A DNA stretch of 55,110 bases from an uncultured Mediterraneibacter sp. (GTDB taxonomy: Bacteria; Bacillota; Clostridia; Lachnospirales; Lachnospiraceae). Shown in pieces: positions 17,158 through 25,502 of this stretch. The stretch's first letter is position 1. Every line of letters begins with the position of its first letter. The position numbers and the translations under genes are program-made. The notes under the pieces were generated by a model that worked only from the letters and a program-made list of their open reading frames with translations, was not told where the DNA came from and did not search any database. Location: the NCBI GenBank assembly GCA_944377745.1, contig CALWFV010000020.1:1-55110 (forward strand), given 5' to 3'.

Positions 17158-17610
17158 ATGGATTTCAAAGTTATAAGAGCAACCGAGACTTATCAGCAGG
17201 CAGGCGCCTACTATGTCCGCATTCAGGCAATGGCAAGACAATACAACATTACGCTGCGGGAAGAATTTGACGAGCATGATACGCCTGATACAAAATATAT
17301 CATCATCCTTGACGGAGAGTTTCCTGTCGCCACCTGCCGTTTATATGAACTGCCAGAGGATGAGGAACCTGTTCCCGCCATGATGCTCGGATGGATCGTC
17401 GTCCTTCCCGAGTACAGGAAACAGGGACTGGGGCGCCTTGTCGTTACAGAGGCTGAGAAATGGGCGAAAGAACTGAGATGCCGGAAGGTTGTACTGGACA
17501 GCCGGGATGTGGCGGTCGGGTTCTATGAAAAACTGGGATATACGGCCGACTATAACAGGAAAGTCCAGGGAGGGACATTCAACTGCATCCCCATGGAGAA
17601 GATGCTTTGA
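17158..17610 (+). CDS. GNAT-family N-acetyltransferase
   Basis: Acetyl-CoA-dependent acetyltransferase of 150 residues. The acetyl-CoA site is clear: MLGWIVVLPEYRKQGLGRLV near residue 80, with the RxxGxG pyrophosphate loop. The late strand-helix pair VVLDSRDVAVGFYEKLGY is also typical. The substrate (small amine, peptide or protein) is unknown. ATG 17158 has AAGGGAGGG 7 bases upstream. It lies inside the segment that splits subunits B and D of the V-ATPase and is the only gene there that looks intact and of normal length. Confidence 0.88.
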   Translation: MDFKVIRATETYQQAGAYYVRIQAMARQYNITLREEFDEHDTPDTKYIIILDGEFPVATCRLYELPEDEEPVPAMMLGWIVVLPEYRKQGLGRLVVTEAEKWAKELRCRKVVLDSRDVAVGFYEKLGYTADYNRKVQGGTFNCIPMEKML

Positions 17611-17625
17611 CGAGGAGGAACTGAT

Positions 17626-17755
17626 GTGAGTGAGATCCAGGTGAATGATCAAGAAGGAGAACTCTATGCAGTGCCAGAAGATTGCTGAAAAACTGAAACA
17701 GCACCTTTCTGAGAATTGCTGCTGTGAATATCCGGGAGGCGCGGAAAGACTTTAA
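17626..17755 (+). other. Two very short frames between the acetyltransferase and the broken ankyrin-like gene
   Basis: GTG 17626 (GAGGAGG upstream) opens a 20-residue frame ending at 17688. ATG 17666 (AAGGAG upstream) opens a 29-residue frame, MQCQKIAEKLKQHLSENCC and onward, ending at 17755. The second runs into the +1 frame of the next fragment near 17724 and is probably its original N-terminus before a frameshift. Neither matches a known family. Confidence 0.3.
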
Positions 17756-18089
17756 ATATGTCGGCTGTTATCACGCATGTCGGGAGCATGACATGAGCCT
17801 CATGTACCGCGCTGTCAGACAGGATGTCCGGATGCAGTATGCCGGGATCATGGGTGGTTCAGAACTGTGGAGCATGGCTCTGATCGCACTTTCCGGAAAC
17901 GACCATGAACTGTTTCAGATAATGTTTCCCAGAAATGCCAAATATTCTAATAGGAAGAATATCCTCCACAGAGTGATAAGCCGTCTCCTCATCGCCCTGT
18001 ACTACGGAGAAGAAGAGTCCGACAGAGAAGGTCCTCTTTTCTTCTGGAGGAGTTTACTGACAGCACAAATACCGCCGGACCGTGGCTGA
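17724..18089 (+). pseudogene. Broken gene, N-terminal fragment (ankyrin-like protein remnant)
   Basis: A frame of about 121 residues beginning at a GTG without a proper ribosome binding site. The sequence DFKYVGCYHACREHDMSLMY and onward looks like real helical protein and not noise. Near the end a different frame reads EEFTDSTNTAGPWLIPVKRD and looks more protein-like than the frame itself, so there appears to be a shift near 18030-18060. Together with 17666-17755 and 18082-18771 it probably represents one decayed gene. No family assignment is possible for this part alone. Confidence 0.45.
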
Positions 18090-18771
18090 TTCCGGTGAAG
18101 CGGGACACTCTGATACACATTTCATCCATTTTACAGGAGAGGCAACTTGGCTGAATGAAGTTGTGTACCATCTTCCGGAGACAGAACTGCGAGCCTGCCC
18201 GGACGGAGATGTTGCCATAGACTGCGAAGCTCATTACGAAAAGCTCTTTGCACACCTCCTTCACTCCCCCTCCTTTCAGAAGATGTATCAGGACAGAGAC
18301 GTCTGCCGGACAGCAAAGTGGAATACTTTCGATCATTTTCTGAACCGGTATCGTACTGGCGATGAAAAGAAATGTTTTTACGGAAGAGGGCTTTTATACT
18401 TTGTCCGGACGAATCCGGACCTCAATGCAAGATACCGTATCTCTCACTTTCTGCTTGAGCACGGTGCGGAAGTCCTGCCGTTAGAAAAAGAATTCGATGG
18501 TCCCTTTCATTATCTTTTCCGCCAGAAATACCACAATATTCCGCGCACAAAAGCGCTGTGTGAAGAACTCCTCCGGCATGGCGCAGACCCGAACCAGGCT
18601 GGGACCCGGAATCTCCTGCCCCTGAGAAAAGCGGTCTCAGTCCCGAAGTCCGTAAAATGCTTTGCAGCCTTGCAGTCATCGCCGGTACTGCCCTGGTCAC
18701 AGTCCTTTTTATCACTGCGCTGGGACTTGTCGCGAAATATCTTTTATAGGGAGGAGTTGAATTTCGAATGA
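18082..18771 (+). pseudogene. Broken gene, C-terminal fragment with ankyrin-like repeats and an out-of-frame TM tail
   Basis: The 229-residue frame contains two ankyrin-like units, ISHFLLEHGAEVL near residue 120 and ALCEELLRHGADPNQAG near residue 165. After about 18630 the frame turns into low-quality sequence, while another frame reads LSPEVRKMLCSLAVIAGTAL followed by a hydrophobic stretch ending VAKYLL at a stop near 18750. That is a clear transmembrane tail and implies a frameshift near 18600-18650. The original protein probably was an ankyrin-repeat protein anchored by a C-terminal helix. The final codon overlaps the start of the small lipoprotein. Confidence 0.5.
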
Positions 18772-18947
18772 GGAAAAAGTGGAAAAGGCTTTTCCTCCTC
18801 ACACTGACACTGGTCATGCCCTTTCTCTCAGGCTGTATCTATTCGCATAATTATGACAAAAACGGGAATGAGATGGATCGGGAACAGGTGGAGGAAACCA
18901 TAGATAATACCCTAGAAAATATTGAAGATGCGCTGAATTTTCTCTGA
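18768..18947 (+). CDS. Small predicted lipoprotein (59 residues)
   Basis: Begins MRKKWKRLFLLTLTLVM with a lipobox LSGC ending at Cys23, followed by a 36-residue polar tail rich in Asp, Glu and Asn. It would be lipid-anchored on the outer face of the membrane. ATG 18768 overlaps the preceding stop as ATGA, and GGGAGGAG lies about 10 bases upstream. The function is unknown. It is the last gene before subunit D and may be a leftover partner of the broken ankyrin-like gene. Confidence 0.6.
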   Translation: MRKKWKRLFLLTLTLVMPFLSGCIYSHNYDKNGNEMDREQVEETIDNTLENIEDALNFL

Positions 18948-19002
18948 TCGGGTATAAGATGAAAAAGTTACAGTTATAACAGCGAAAACACCGGGGAAAA
19001 GC

Positions 19003-19031
19003 TTGAAACTTATCTCAGAATGTGTCAAAAT
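19003..19031 (+). promoter_or_regulatory. Possible promoter for subunit D
   Basis: TTGAAA (19003-19008), a 17-base spacer and CAAAAT (19026-19031) lie about 30 bases upstream of the subunit D start. The -10 is only a partial match. A separate promoter would make sense because a terminator follows subunit B. Confidence 0.3.
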
Positions 19032-19061
19032 TGATAACAGATACAAAAAGGAGGGATCTCT

Positions 19062-19685
19062 ATGGACCCACGTACATTTCCCACAAAAGGCAACTTAATG
19101 CTGGCGAAGAACTCTCTTGCTCTGGCCCAGCAGGGATACGACCTGATGGATAAAAAGCGTAATATCCTGATCCGCGAGCTGATGAATCTGATTGATGAAG
19201 CCCGGAATATCCAGGACGAGATCGACACCACATTCACCTACGCTTATCAGTGTCTGCAGCGCGCCAATATCGAGAACGGTATCAGCAACGTGGAGCTTCT
19301 GGCATACACAGTTCCCATCGAGAACTCCATCACAATCCAGACCCGGAGTATCATGGGCACCGAAATTCCCCATGTGAAATATATCCCGGATGCCGGTAAG
19401 CCTACCTATTCGTTCAGTGACACACATGAATCCATTGACCAGGCGAAAGAGGCTTTCCGGAAGGTAAAGGATCTGACGATCAAGCTCTCCATGGTGGAAA
19501 ATGCCGCCTACCGTCTGGCAGCCAATATCAAGAAGACGCAGAAGCGCGCGAATGCGCTCCAGAACATCACGATCCCGATGTACTCCTCGCTGGTCTATAC
19601 GATCACAAACGCGCTGGAGGAGAAAGACAGGGAAGAATTCACCCGGCTGAAGGTGATCAAGAGAATGAAAGTAAAGAAAGGGTAG
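19062..19685 (+). CDS. ntpD: V-type ATP synthase subunit D
   Basis: Central rotor axle of the ATPase, 207 residues of mostly long helix with the typical start FPTKGNLMLAKNSLALAQQG and the conserved LDLLxxKRxxL-like segment QQGYDLMDKKRNILIREL. A short beta-hairpin region near residues 75-110 and a helical C-terminus ANALQNITIP-type complete the family pattern. ATG 19062 follows AAGGAGGG by about 8 bases. It is essential for the rotary mechanism, yet it is separated from subunit B by about 2.3 kb of remnant and accessory genes. Confidence 0.93.
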   Translation: MDPRTFPTKGNLMLAKNSLALAQQGYDLMDKKRNILIRELMNLIDEARNIQDEIDTTFTYAYQCLQRANIENGISNVELLAYTVPIENSITIQTRSIMGTEIPHVKYIPDAGKPTYSFSDTHESIDQAKEAFRKVKDLTIKLSMVENAAYRLAANIKKTQKRANALQNITIPMYSSLVYTITNALEEKDREEFTRLKVIKRMKVKKG

Positions 19686-19709
19686 CCTGACCGGCCGCCC
19701 TTTCTTTTT
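19673..19709 (+). terminator. Terminator after subunit D
   Basis: AAAGAAAGGG (19673-19682) pairs with CCCTTTCTTT (19698-19707), and T residues follow. The left arm overlaps the end of the gene. Confidence 0.8.
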
Positions 19710-19764
19710 GCGATTGTAACGAGCTAATTTGATCTGTTATTCTTCTTTCCGCTCCTGTCACTCT

Positions 19765-20634
19765 CTACGCCACGACCACCGTGTACTCCTTCTCAAAGCA
19801 CTCGCCCGAATCCACCGCGTTGATCCCCGGCTTCTCGGAGATATCCCGGTCGAATCCGATATTGTCCGCACGTCCCATCCAGGGCTCCAGACAGACAAAC
19901 GGCGCGTCTTTCACAGACCAGATCCCGAAGTTCGGGAATCCCTCACATTTCATACCGACATAAGGCGTTCCATCTTTGTGATACAGCCAGACTTCCCCGA
20001 TCTGGCCTCCGTCAAAGATCAGCGCGTCATTCGCAAAAAGCTCTTCAGATACCGGATAACATTCCCCATCCAGTTTCATCTCATGTACCTTTTTCGGATC
20101 CACAGCCGCCTCTGCCGGATCGATGAGCACATACTGGAGTTCCTCTTTTCCCGGGAACTTCAGAAGGTAGTCTGCCTTCACCTCATCTTTTCCCGCAAAA
20201 CGGAACGCCGGATGCCCTCCGATCGTAAAGTAGATCGTCTCATCGGAAGGATTGCGCACCTCCCATTTCACGGTCAGGCTGTTTTTCTCCAGACTGTAAG
20301 TGATGATGAGTTCAAACTCAAAAGGATAGACTTCCTTCGTCTCTTCATTCGACGCAAACAGGAAGGAAGCGCTGTCCTCCGACGAACGGATGCATCTGAA
20401 CTCATTGTCCCGCGCGAACCCGTGCTGGGAAGTCGGATACTGTATTCCATTGATCAGCATCGTATTCTTATAGGTCTTCCCCACGTTCGGGAAAAGTACC
20501 GGAGAATGACGTTTCCAGTATACAGGATCCGCCTCCCAAAGCACATCCGTATCGTTCTTTTTGTCATAAATGCGCGTTACCTCTGCCCCCATATCGGCGA
20601 TCTCTACACAGAGCCGCTCATTTTCCAGATTCAT
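19765..20634 (-). CDS. Aldose 1-epimerase family protein (LacX-like)
   Basis: Galactose mutarotase-fold protein of 289 residues. The expected active-site residues appear as His in QHGFARDNEF near residue 75, His in GGHPAFRF near residue 150 and Glu in VCLEPWMGRAD near residue 245. It probably interconverts anomers of a sugar or sugar phosphate in the cytoplasm; the exact substrate is not known for this branch. I chose ATG 20634 (MNLENERLC) because AAAGGAGGG lies 8 bases upstream; the longer frame overlaps the previous gene. It follows the trigger-factor-like gene on the same strand after a hairpin. Confidence 0.85.
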   Translation of the reverse strand: MNLENERLCVEIADMGAEVTRIYDKKNDTDVLWEADPVYWKRHSPVLFPNVGKTYKNTMLINGIQYPTSQHGFARDNEFRCIRSSEDSASFLFASNEETKEVYPFEFELIITYSLEKNSLTVKWEVRNPSDETIYFTIGGHPAFRFAGKDEVKADYLLKFPGKEELQYVLIDPAEAAVDPKKVHEMKLDGECYPVSEELFANDALIFDGGQIGEVWLYHKDGTPYVGMKCEGFPNFGIWSVKDAPFVCLEPWMGRADNIGFDRDISEKPGINAVDSGECFEKEYTVVVA

Positions 20635-20672
20635 AAGATAGCCCTCCTTTGATCTTTTATTTTCTATAATGA

Positions 20673-20694
20673 AACGGAGAGTCTCCTCTCCGTT
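20673..20694 (-). terminator. Hairpin between the trigger-factor-like gene and the epimerase gene
   Basis: AACGGAGAG (20673-20681) and CTCTCCGTT (20686-20694) form a nine-base stem with a four-base loop. The following minus-strand sequence TTTCATTAT is only weakly T-rich, so partial termination is likely. Confidence 0.5.
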
Positions 20695-20722
20695 CATTCT
20701 CCTCTGCGGATACAGTCCGCCT

Positions 20723-21802
20723 TTATTCACTGTCGCCGGAATCCTCCACCTGGACACAGTTGTCCACGAGATAATCCAGCACGTTCTGTCTGAGGACAGA
20801 CGCTCTTAACTCATCTTCTCCATACTGCTCCTTAAAAGCGTCCACATCATCCGCGCCCGCATCCTCGGCAAGCTGCGCGATTTCTTCCTCGTATTCCTCC
20901 TCGGTCGGCTCCAGATTCTCTTTCTCCGCGATCAGTTTCATCGCTTCGTCGAGCTGTACCGTCTGCTGTGCCGCAGTCTCAACGCTGGCGTTAAAGTCCT
21001 CCTCCGTGGTCTGCAGATAGGTCGTGATAAAATCGGAGAGTTCCATTCCGTACAGTCCCGCGATAGATGTGTAATACTGGTTTGCCTGCTCGATCTGCTC
21101 ATCGACCGCCCCTTCCGGATACTCCTTGATCTCGCTCTGGGCAAGGAGCGCGTCCTGGATGCTTGTCTGAAGCTGGCTTTTTACTGTCTCCTCCGCATTC
21201 TCTTCCAACGTCTCTCTTACTTCCTCGCGATACTCGTCCACTGTATCGGAGTCCTCGCTGTTCTCAGCGACCCACTCGTCGGTCAGCTCTGGAACAGTCT
21301 GGCTGTAGATCTCGTTGAGCACGATATGGAACTGCGCTACAACGCCTGCCATTGCCGGGTTATTGGAATAGGTCTCCGGGAACTGTACCGTGATATCAAA
21401 CTCGTCCCCTGTATTATGCCCTTCGATCTGTTCCTCGAATCCCGCATAATCATCCGTCGCCCCGATAAAAGAACCGGAACCAAGCTCAAGAGGAGCGCCT
21501 TCGGCAGAACCGCCGTCAAATGCCTCTCCGTCCACGTATCCCGTGTAATCGATATTGACCCAGTCGCCGGACTGTGCAGCCCGGTCCGTGATCGGTGTCT
21601 GTGTCATGTCCGCGCTCAGAGCGCTCTGGATCGCCTGCTCCACCTGATCGTCCGTCACTTCTTCGGCAGTCACCTGCGGGACCTCCAGACCTTTATACTG
21701 TTTCACTGTGACATATTCGTTTGACACTTCTCCGCTGCAGCCCGCGAGAAGGCTTCCCGCAAGTGCGGCGGATAACAGTACAGCAGCAATTTTTCTTTTC
21801 AT
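20723..21802 (-). CDS. Extracytoplasmic trigger-factor-like peptidyl-prolyl isomerase lipoprotein
   Basis: A 359-residue lipoprotein: signal peptide MKRKIAAVLLSAALAGSLLAGC with the lipobox LAGC at Cys22. The FKBP-type isomerase domain spans about residues 70-168 (GDWVNIDYTGYVDGEAFDGG). A long helical domain, about 170-350, resembles the C-terminal chaperone arms of trigger factor. The N-terminal ribosome-binding domain of true trigger factor is absent and replaced by the membrane anchor. It probably folds secreted proteins outside the membrane, in the manner of PrsA. The protein is very acidic. ATG 21802 follows GGAGG. The gene lies downstream of cardiolipin synthase on the same strand. Confidence 0.85.
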   Translation of the reverse strand: MKRKIAAVLLSAALAGSLLAGCSGEVSNEYVTVKQYKGLEVPQVTAEEVTDDQVEQAIQSALSADMTQTPITDRAAQSGDWVNIDYTGYVDGEAFDGGSAEGAPLELGSGSFIGATDDYAGFEEQIEGHNTGDEFDITVQFPETYSNNPAMAGVVAQFHIVLNEIYSQTVPELTDEWVAENSEDSDTVDEYREEVRETLEENAEETVKSQLQTSIQDALLAQSEIKEYPEGAVDEQIEQANQYYTSIAGLYGMELSDFITTYLQTTEEDFNASVETAAQQTVQLDEAMKLIAEKENLEPTEEEYEEEIAQLAEDAGADDVDAFKEQYGEDELRASVLRQNVLDYLVDNCVQVEDSGDSE

Positions 21803-21913
21803 GTTCTTTTTCCTCCGTTTTTCGATTCATACTATATTCAGATATTTTGATATTACATATTATCGGGATCAAAAGGTCCCGGCTAAGATGTCTGCGGGGC
21901 ATTCCGTGCCGCG

Positions 21914-23389
21914 CTACAGCAGCGGAGACAGAAGCCTTGAGAACTGCTCTTTCGCCTTGATGACGATTCCTCTGTCGTCATACACCTTTCTCGTCACATG
22001 GGTGCACTGCGTCATATCGTTTTCAAAGGCGCGCTCCAGTCTCTGCACCGTCCTCTCACTGTAGATCACCGCGTTCACCTCAAAGTTCAGCCCGAAGCTC
22101 CGGATATCCATGTTTGCGGTTCCCACACATGCCACCAGGCCGTCAATGCTCAGTGTCTTTGCATGGAGAAATCCATTATTGTACACGTAGCACTTTGCAC
22201 CGGCCGACACCATTTCTCCGATGTAGGAGTAGGTCGCCCAGTAGACGAACGGATGGTCCGGTTTGCAGGGCACCATGATCCTCACGTCGATCCCTGAACG
22301 GCTGGCGATCTTAAGAGCGTCCAGGATGGAATCATCCGGGATAAAATAAGGCGTCTGGATATATACATGATCCTTCGCGCTGTGGATCAGCCGCAGGTAG
22401 TTGTCATGGATCGTCTTGATCTGGGAATCCGGTCCGCTGGATATGATCTGCACCGGATCCCGCCCTCCCCGCACATAGCGGGGAATCTCAAAGAGCGTAT
22501 CGTCAAGGAACAGGTTTTCCTTTGCCGCATAGTTCCAGTCGAGGACAAACCGCACGGCAAGGGAAGTCACCGCCGCTCCCTCGATACAGAGATGGGTGTC
22601 CCTCCAGTAACCGAATTTAGGATCCCGGCCGAGATACTCCCTCCCCACGTTAAATCCTCCTACAAATCCGATCCTGCCGTCGATGACGACGATCTTTCTG
22701 TGGTTCCGGTAATTTACACGGAGCTGGAGTTTTCCCAGAAGAGCCGGGAAAAATTCCGCCACCTTGATTCCTTCGGTTTTAAGACGGTCCCAGTCCCGCT
22801 TATGCATGGTGCGGCACCCCATACTGTCAAAGAGCACCCGGACTTCCACGCCCTCTCTCGCCTTCTCGATCAGGACTTTCTCTATCTCCTGCCAGAGCTC
22901 GTCGTTGCGGATAATATAATACTGAAGGTGGATATATCTCTCCGCCTTCTTCATCTCCTCGATCAGAGCGCGGAATTTTTCCTTTCCGTCCGTGTAGATC
23001 CTGATATCATTGTTGTCTGTCAGAACAGCTTCGCCCGCCTCAAGGTTATACAGGATCAGGTCCTTGAACCGGTTCATCTCGGGATTTGCCAGCAGCAGCT
23101 TCCTGTGATAGATCGTCTCCTCCTGGCGCCGTACCGCGTACTTCACTTCTCCCTCGATCTCTTTCGCCTTAAACATCCTGCTCTTGTGGAAATCCTGTCC
23201 GATGATAAGGTACAGCACAAATCCCAGGATCGGTATAAAATAAAGCAGAAGCAGCCATGTCCATACCGTCTGCGGGGACCTTCTCTGAAAGAAAACAATC
23301 ACAAGCGAGAGAAGAACATTTATGATGACCAGATTGTCCATTATAAAACGAAAGACTGTCACCGCTCCGTTCCAAATTGTTTCTGCCAT
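21914..23389 (-). CDS. cls: Cardiolipin synthase (phospholipase D family)
   Basis: Joins two phosphatidylglycerol molecules to cardiolipin at the membrane. Two N-terminal membrane segments (VIINVLLSLVIVFF and WTWLLLLYFIPILGFVLYLI) are followed by two PLD domains with HKD motifs, NYRNHRKIVVIDG near residue 230 and FLHAKTLSIDG near residue 408. From the ATG at 23389 the protein has 491 residues, a normal length. The start is ambiguous: AAAAGGAG lies 13 bases before this ATG and only 1-2 bases before the in-frame ATG at 23404. The open frame continues upstream to about 23614 with a third hydrophobic stretch but no ribosome binding site. Confidence 0.9.
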   Translation of the reverse strand: MAETIWNGAVTVFRFIMDNLVIINVLLSLVIVFFQRRSPQTVWTWLLLLYFIPILGFVLYLIIGQDFHKSRMFKAKEIEGEVKYAVRRQEETIYHRKLLLANPEMNRFKDLILYNLEAGEAVLTDNNDIRIYTDGKEKFRALIEEMKKAERYIHLQYYIIRNDELWQEIEKVLIEKAREGVEVRVLFDSMGCRTMHKRDWDRLKTEGIKVAEFFPALLGKLQLRVNYRNHRKIVVIDGRIGFVGGFNVGREYLGRDPKFGYWRDTHLCIEGAAVTSLAVRFVLDWNYAAKENLFLDDTLFEIPRYVRGGRDPVQIISSGPDSQIKTIHDNYLRLIHSAKDHVYIQTPYFIPDDSILDALKIASRSGIDVRIMVPCKPDHPFVYWATYSYIGEMVSAGAKCYVYNNGFLHAKTLSIDGLVACVGTANMDIRSFGLNFEVNAVIYSERTVQRLERAFENDMTQCTHVTRKVYDDRGIVIKAKEQFSRLLSPLL

Positions 23390-23640
23390 AATAATATTGA
23401 TCATACTCCTTTTCTTGTCTCGGCGCTCCTGTCTTTTCTCCGCATCCTGCGGCGCGGTCCCGGACGCTCCGGAGAGGTTTCCTTCCCTTTTCCAGACATA
23501 AAACGCCATCATAGACAGTATACTCGCAATCCCGGTAAAAAGTAAACCCAAAATGGTAATTCTCTTGCACTTCCCCGCAAACAATGGTACAATACTACAT
23601 GCAAAACAGCGCAATACAGAGCGTTTAGGAGGGTTTTAAC

Positions 23641-24087
23641 GTGAGTACATTCACTATCGTCTTGCTCGTCATCCTTGTCGTGTTGATCGCAGCATGTATC
23701 GCATTATATTTCTTTGGAAAGAGAGCAGAAAAGAAGCAGGCGGAACAGCAGGAACAGATGGACGCGGTAGCGCAGACCGTCAGCATGCTTGTCATCGATA
23801 AAAAGAAGATGAAGCTCAAAGAAGCCGGATTTCCTTCCGTGGTACTTGAAAATACGCCGAAATACTTAAGGCGCACCAAAGTCCCGGTAGTGAAGGCAAA
23901 GATCGGACCCAGGATCATAACACTGATGTGCGACGCCAAAGTATTTGAAATCATTCCTGTAAAGAAAGAAGTCAAAGCGGTCGTCAGCGGAATTTACATA
24001 ACCTCTCTCAAGAGTGTCCGCGGCGGTTCCATCGAAGCTCCGCAGAAGAAGAAAAAAGGATTTCTTTCAAGATTCAAAAAAGACTGA
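23641..24087 (+). CDS. Conserved protein with one N-terminal membrane helix
   Basis: A 148-residue protein of unknown function. Residues 5-26 form a single membrane helix (TIVLLVILVVLIAACIALYF). A charged linker, a small predicted soluble domain (about residues 50-130) and a very basic tail (QKKKKGFLSRFKKD) follow. The GTG start has TAGGAGGG upstream at good spacing. It is divergent from cls and ends at a strong bidirectional terminator. The basic cytoplasmic tail could touch nucleic acid or acidic lipid, but that is speculation; I do not recognise the family. Confidence 0.75.
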   Translation: MSTFTIVLLVILVVLIAACIALYFFGKRAEKKQAEQQEQMDAVAQTVSMLVIDKKKMKLKEAGFPSVVLENTPKYLRRTKVPVVKAKIGPRIITLMCDAKVFEIIPVKKEVKAVVSGIYITSLKSVRGGSIEAPQKKKKGFLSRFKKD

Positions 24088-24089
24088 TC

Positions 24090-24135
24090 AAAAAAAGCTT
24101 ATGGATTCTGAATTCAGAACCCATAAGCTTTTTTC
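24090..24135. terminator. Bidirectional terminator between the one-TM protein and MFS genes
   Basis: A nearly perfect palindrome whose A-run and T-run flank AGCTTATGG and CCATAAGCT, with GAATTC at its centre. The A/T runs work in both directions and serve the two convergent genes. Confidence 0.88.
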
Positions 24136-25381
24136 ATCCCGCAATACCGTTTCTCACGCCTCTGTTCCCGGCGCCCGGTCCCATCTCTTTCTTCGATTTT
24201 CCGGACTCCCGCTTTCTCAGGATCCCCGCAAGCAGGAACGCGCACATCCCCGCGAGCGCCGCCGGAACAGCTCCTGCCGCTCCCACATAACGCAGTCCGA
24301 TATGGTCCACGACCAGACCTCCCAGGAAGGATCCCGCCGCGATCCCCAGATTAAAGAACACGGAGTTGAACGACGCGGCAAGGTTCACACAGGACGGATA
24401 TTCTTCCGACGCTGTGTTCAGGAACAGCATCTGGCTGGGCGAATTTACCAGATAGATGAGGATCCCCAGCAGAAAGATCGCTGCAAGCCCGGTGGCCAGA
24501 TTCCGGGTCGCAAATGGCATACACAGGAGGCAGAGCGTATGTACCACGTAGATTCCCGGCATCCGCTTCATCCCGCCGTTTCCTGCCAGTCTTCCGGAGT
24601 ACAGATTGCTGATCAGCGCCGCCACTCCAAACAGAAGGAGGGCAAAGCTGATCAGATTTCCCAGAATGTGGAGTTCCGTCTCAAAGATCGGAGTCAGGTA
24701 AGTATATACCGTATAAGTCCCCGCTGCCCCGAAAAATACACACAGGCCTCCCAGTATGGTCTTCCTGTCCCTGAGAAGGACAAACTGACGGATGACGCTG
24801 TGGGCCTCCGTCCCTCCCGTCCTCGGAAGAGTCCGGTACAGTACCGCTGTCACCGCAAGGGAAGCTGCCGCTATCAGGAAAAACGCCGCGCGCCAGTTCA
24901 GGAACCGGGTCACCGCTGTCGCGATGGGCACACCGAATACAGATGCTATGCTGAACCCTGAGAAGATTCCCGCTACTACCTTCGACATATTCTCCGGAGC
25001 TGCAACATCACCGGCAAATGTCATGGAAATAGCCACCAGCGTCCCGGATATCACAGCGATGACGATCCTTGCCGCGCCGAATATCAGATACATGGACGTC
25101 AGTCCGCACAGCAGGTTTGCCGCCGCAAAGATAAGAACGCACACCATCATAAAACGGAATCTGTTAAACTTTCCCGCTGACGCTGCGCAGAACGGCGTCC
25201 CCACCGCATAGGCAAAAGCAAACACAGAGACAATGGCTCCTGCTGCCGTCAAAGATATATTGAATCCCTCGGATATCTCCGGGAGTATTCCCACCACGAT
25301 AAACTCACTGGTTCCCAGAAGAAACGACAGGGCGACCAGCATGACTACCTGAATAGTCAGAAAACCTTTTTTACTTTTCAT
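24134..25381 (-). CDS. Major facilitator superfamily transporter (DHA1/AraJ-like)
   Basis: A 415-residue membrane protein with about twelve hydrophobic helices. It begins MKSKKGFLTIQVVMLVALSF and carries the motif GTPFCAASAGKFNRFRFM between helices 2 and 3, as in drug/H+ antiporters and sugar-efflux relatives. ATG 25381 is preceded by GAAAGGAG; upstream in-frame starts lack a good site. It diverges from a damaged AraC-family gene that was probably its regulator. Substrate and direction cannot be told from the sequence; export of a drug, sugar or arabinose-like compound is typical of the family. Confidence 0.85.
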   Translation of the reverse strand: MKSKKGFLTIQVVMLVALSFLLGTSEFIVVGILPEISEGFNISLTAAGAIVSVFAFAYAVGTPFCAASAGKFNRFRFMMVCVLIFAAANLLCGLTSMYLIFGAARIVIAVISGTLVAISMTFAGDVAAPENMSKVVAGIFSGFSIASVFGVPIATAVTRFLNWRAAFFLIAAASLAVTAVLYRTLPRTGGTEAHSVIRQFVLLRDRKTILGGLCVFFGAAGTYTVYTYLTPIFETELHILGNLISFALLLFGVAALISNLYSGRLAGNGGMKRMPGIYVVHTLCLLCMPFATRNLATGLAAIFLLGILIYLVNSPSQMLFLNTASEEYPSCVNLAASFNSVFFNLGIAAGSFLGGLVVDHIGLRYVGAAGAVPAALAGMCAFLLAGILRKRESGKSKKEMGPGAGNRGVRNGIAG

Positions 25382-25502
25382 GATCCTTCTACTCCTTTCC
25401 ATTGTTTTCCGAGAGTATATTCTAGCATCTTCTTTTCCGCAAATCTTGTTTACAGCAGGCATATTTTTGTATTATATTGATATCTGAAAGGAGTGACCTG
25501 CA

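Noticed and set aside
18082-18771. Intact ankyrin-repeat protein gene
   Set aside because: The frame loses protein character near its end, while another frame encodes a clear transmembrane tail, so it is a frameshifted remnant.
19729-20652. A 307-codon plus-strand frame opposite the aldose epimerase gene
   Set aside because: It is antisense to a gene with clear family motifs and has no ribosome binding site or recognisable domain.
22367-23545. A 392-codon plus-strand frame opposite cardiolipin synthase
   Set aside because: A shadow of the codon bias of cls; no family features and rich in His and Pro as such shadows are.
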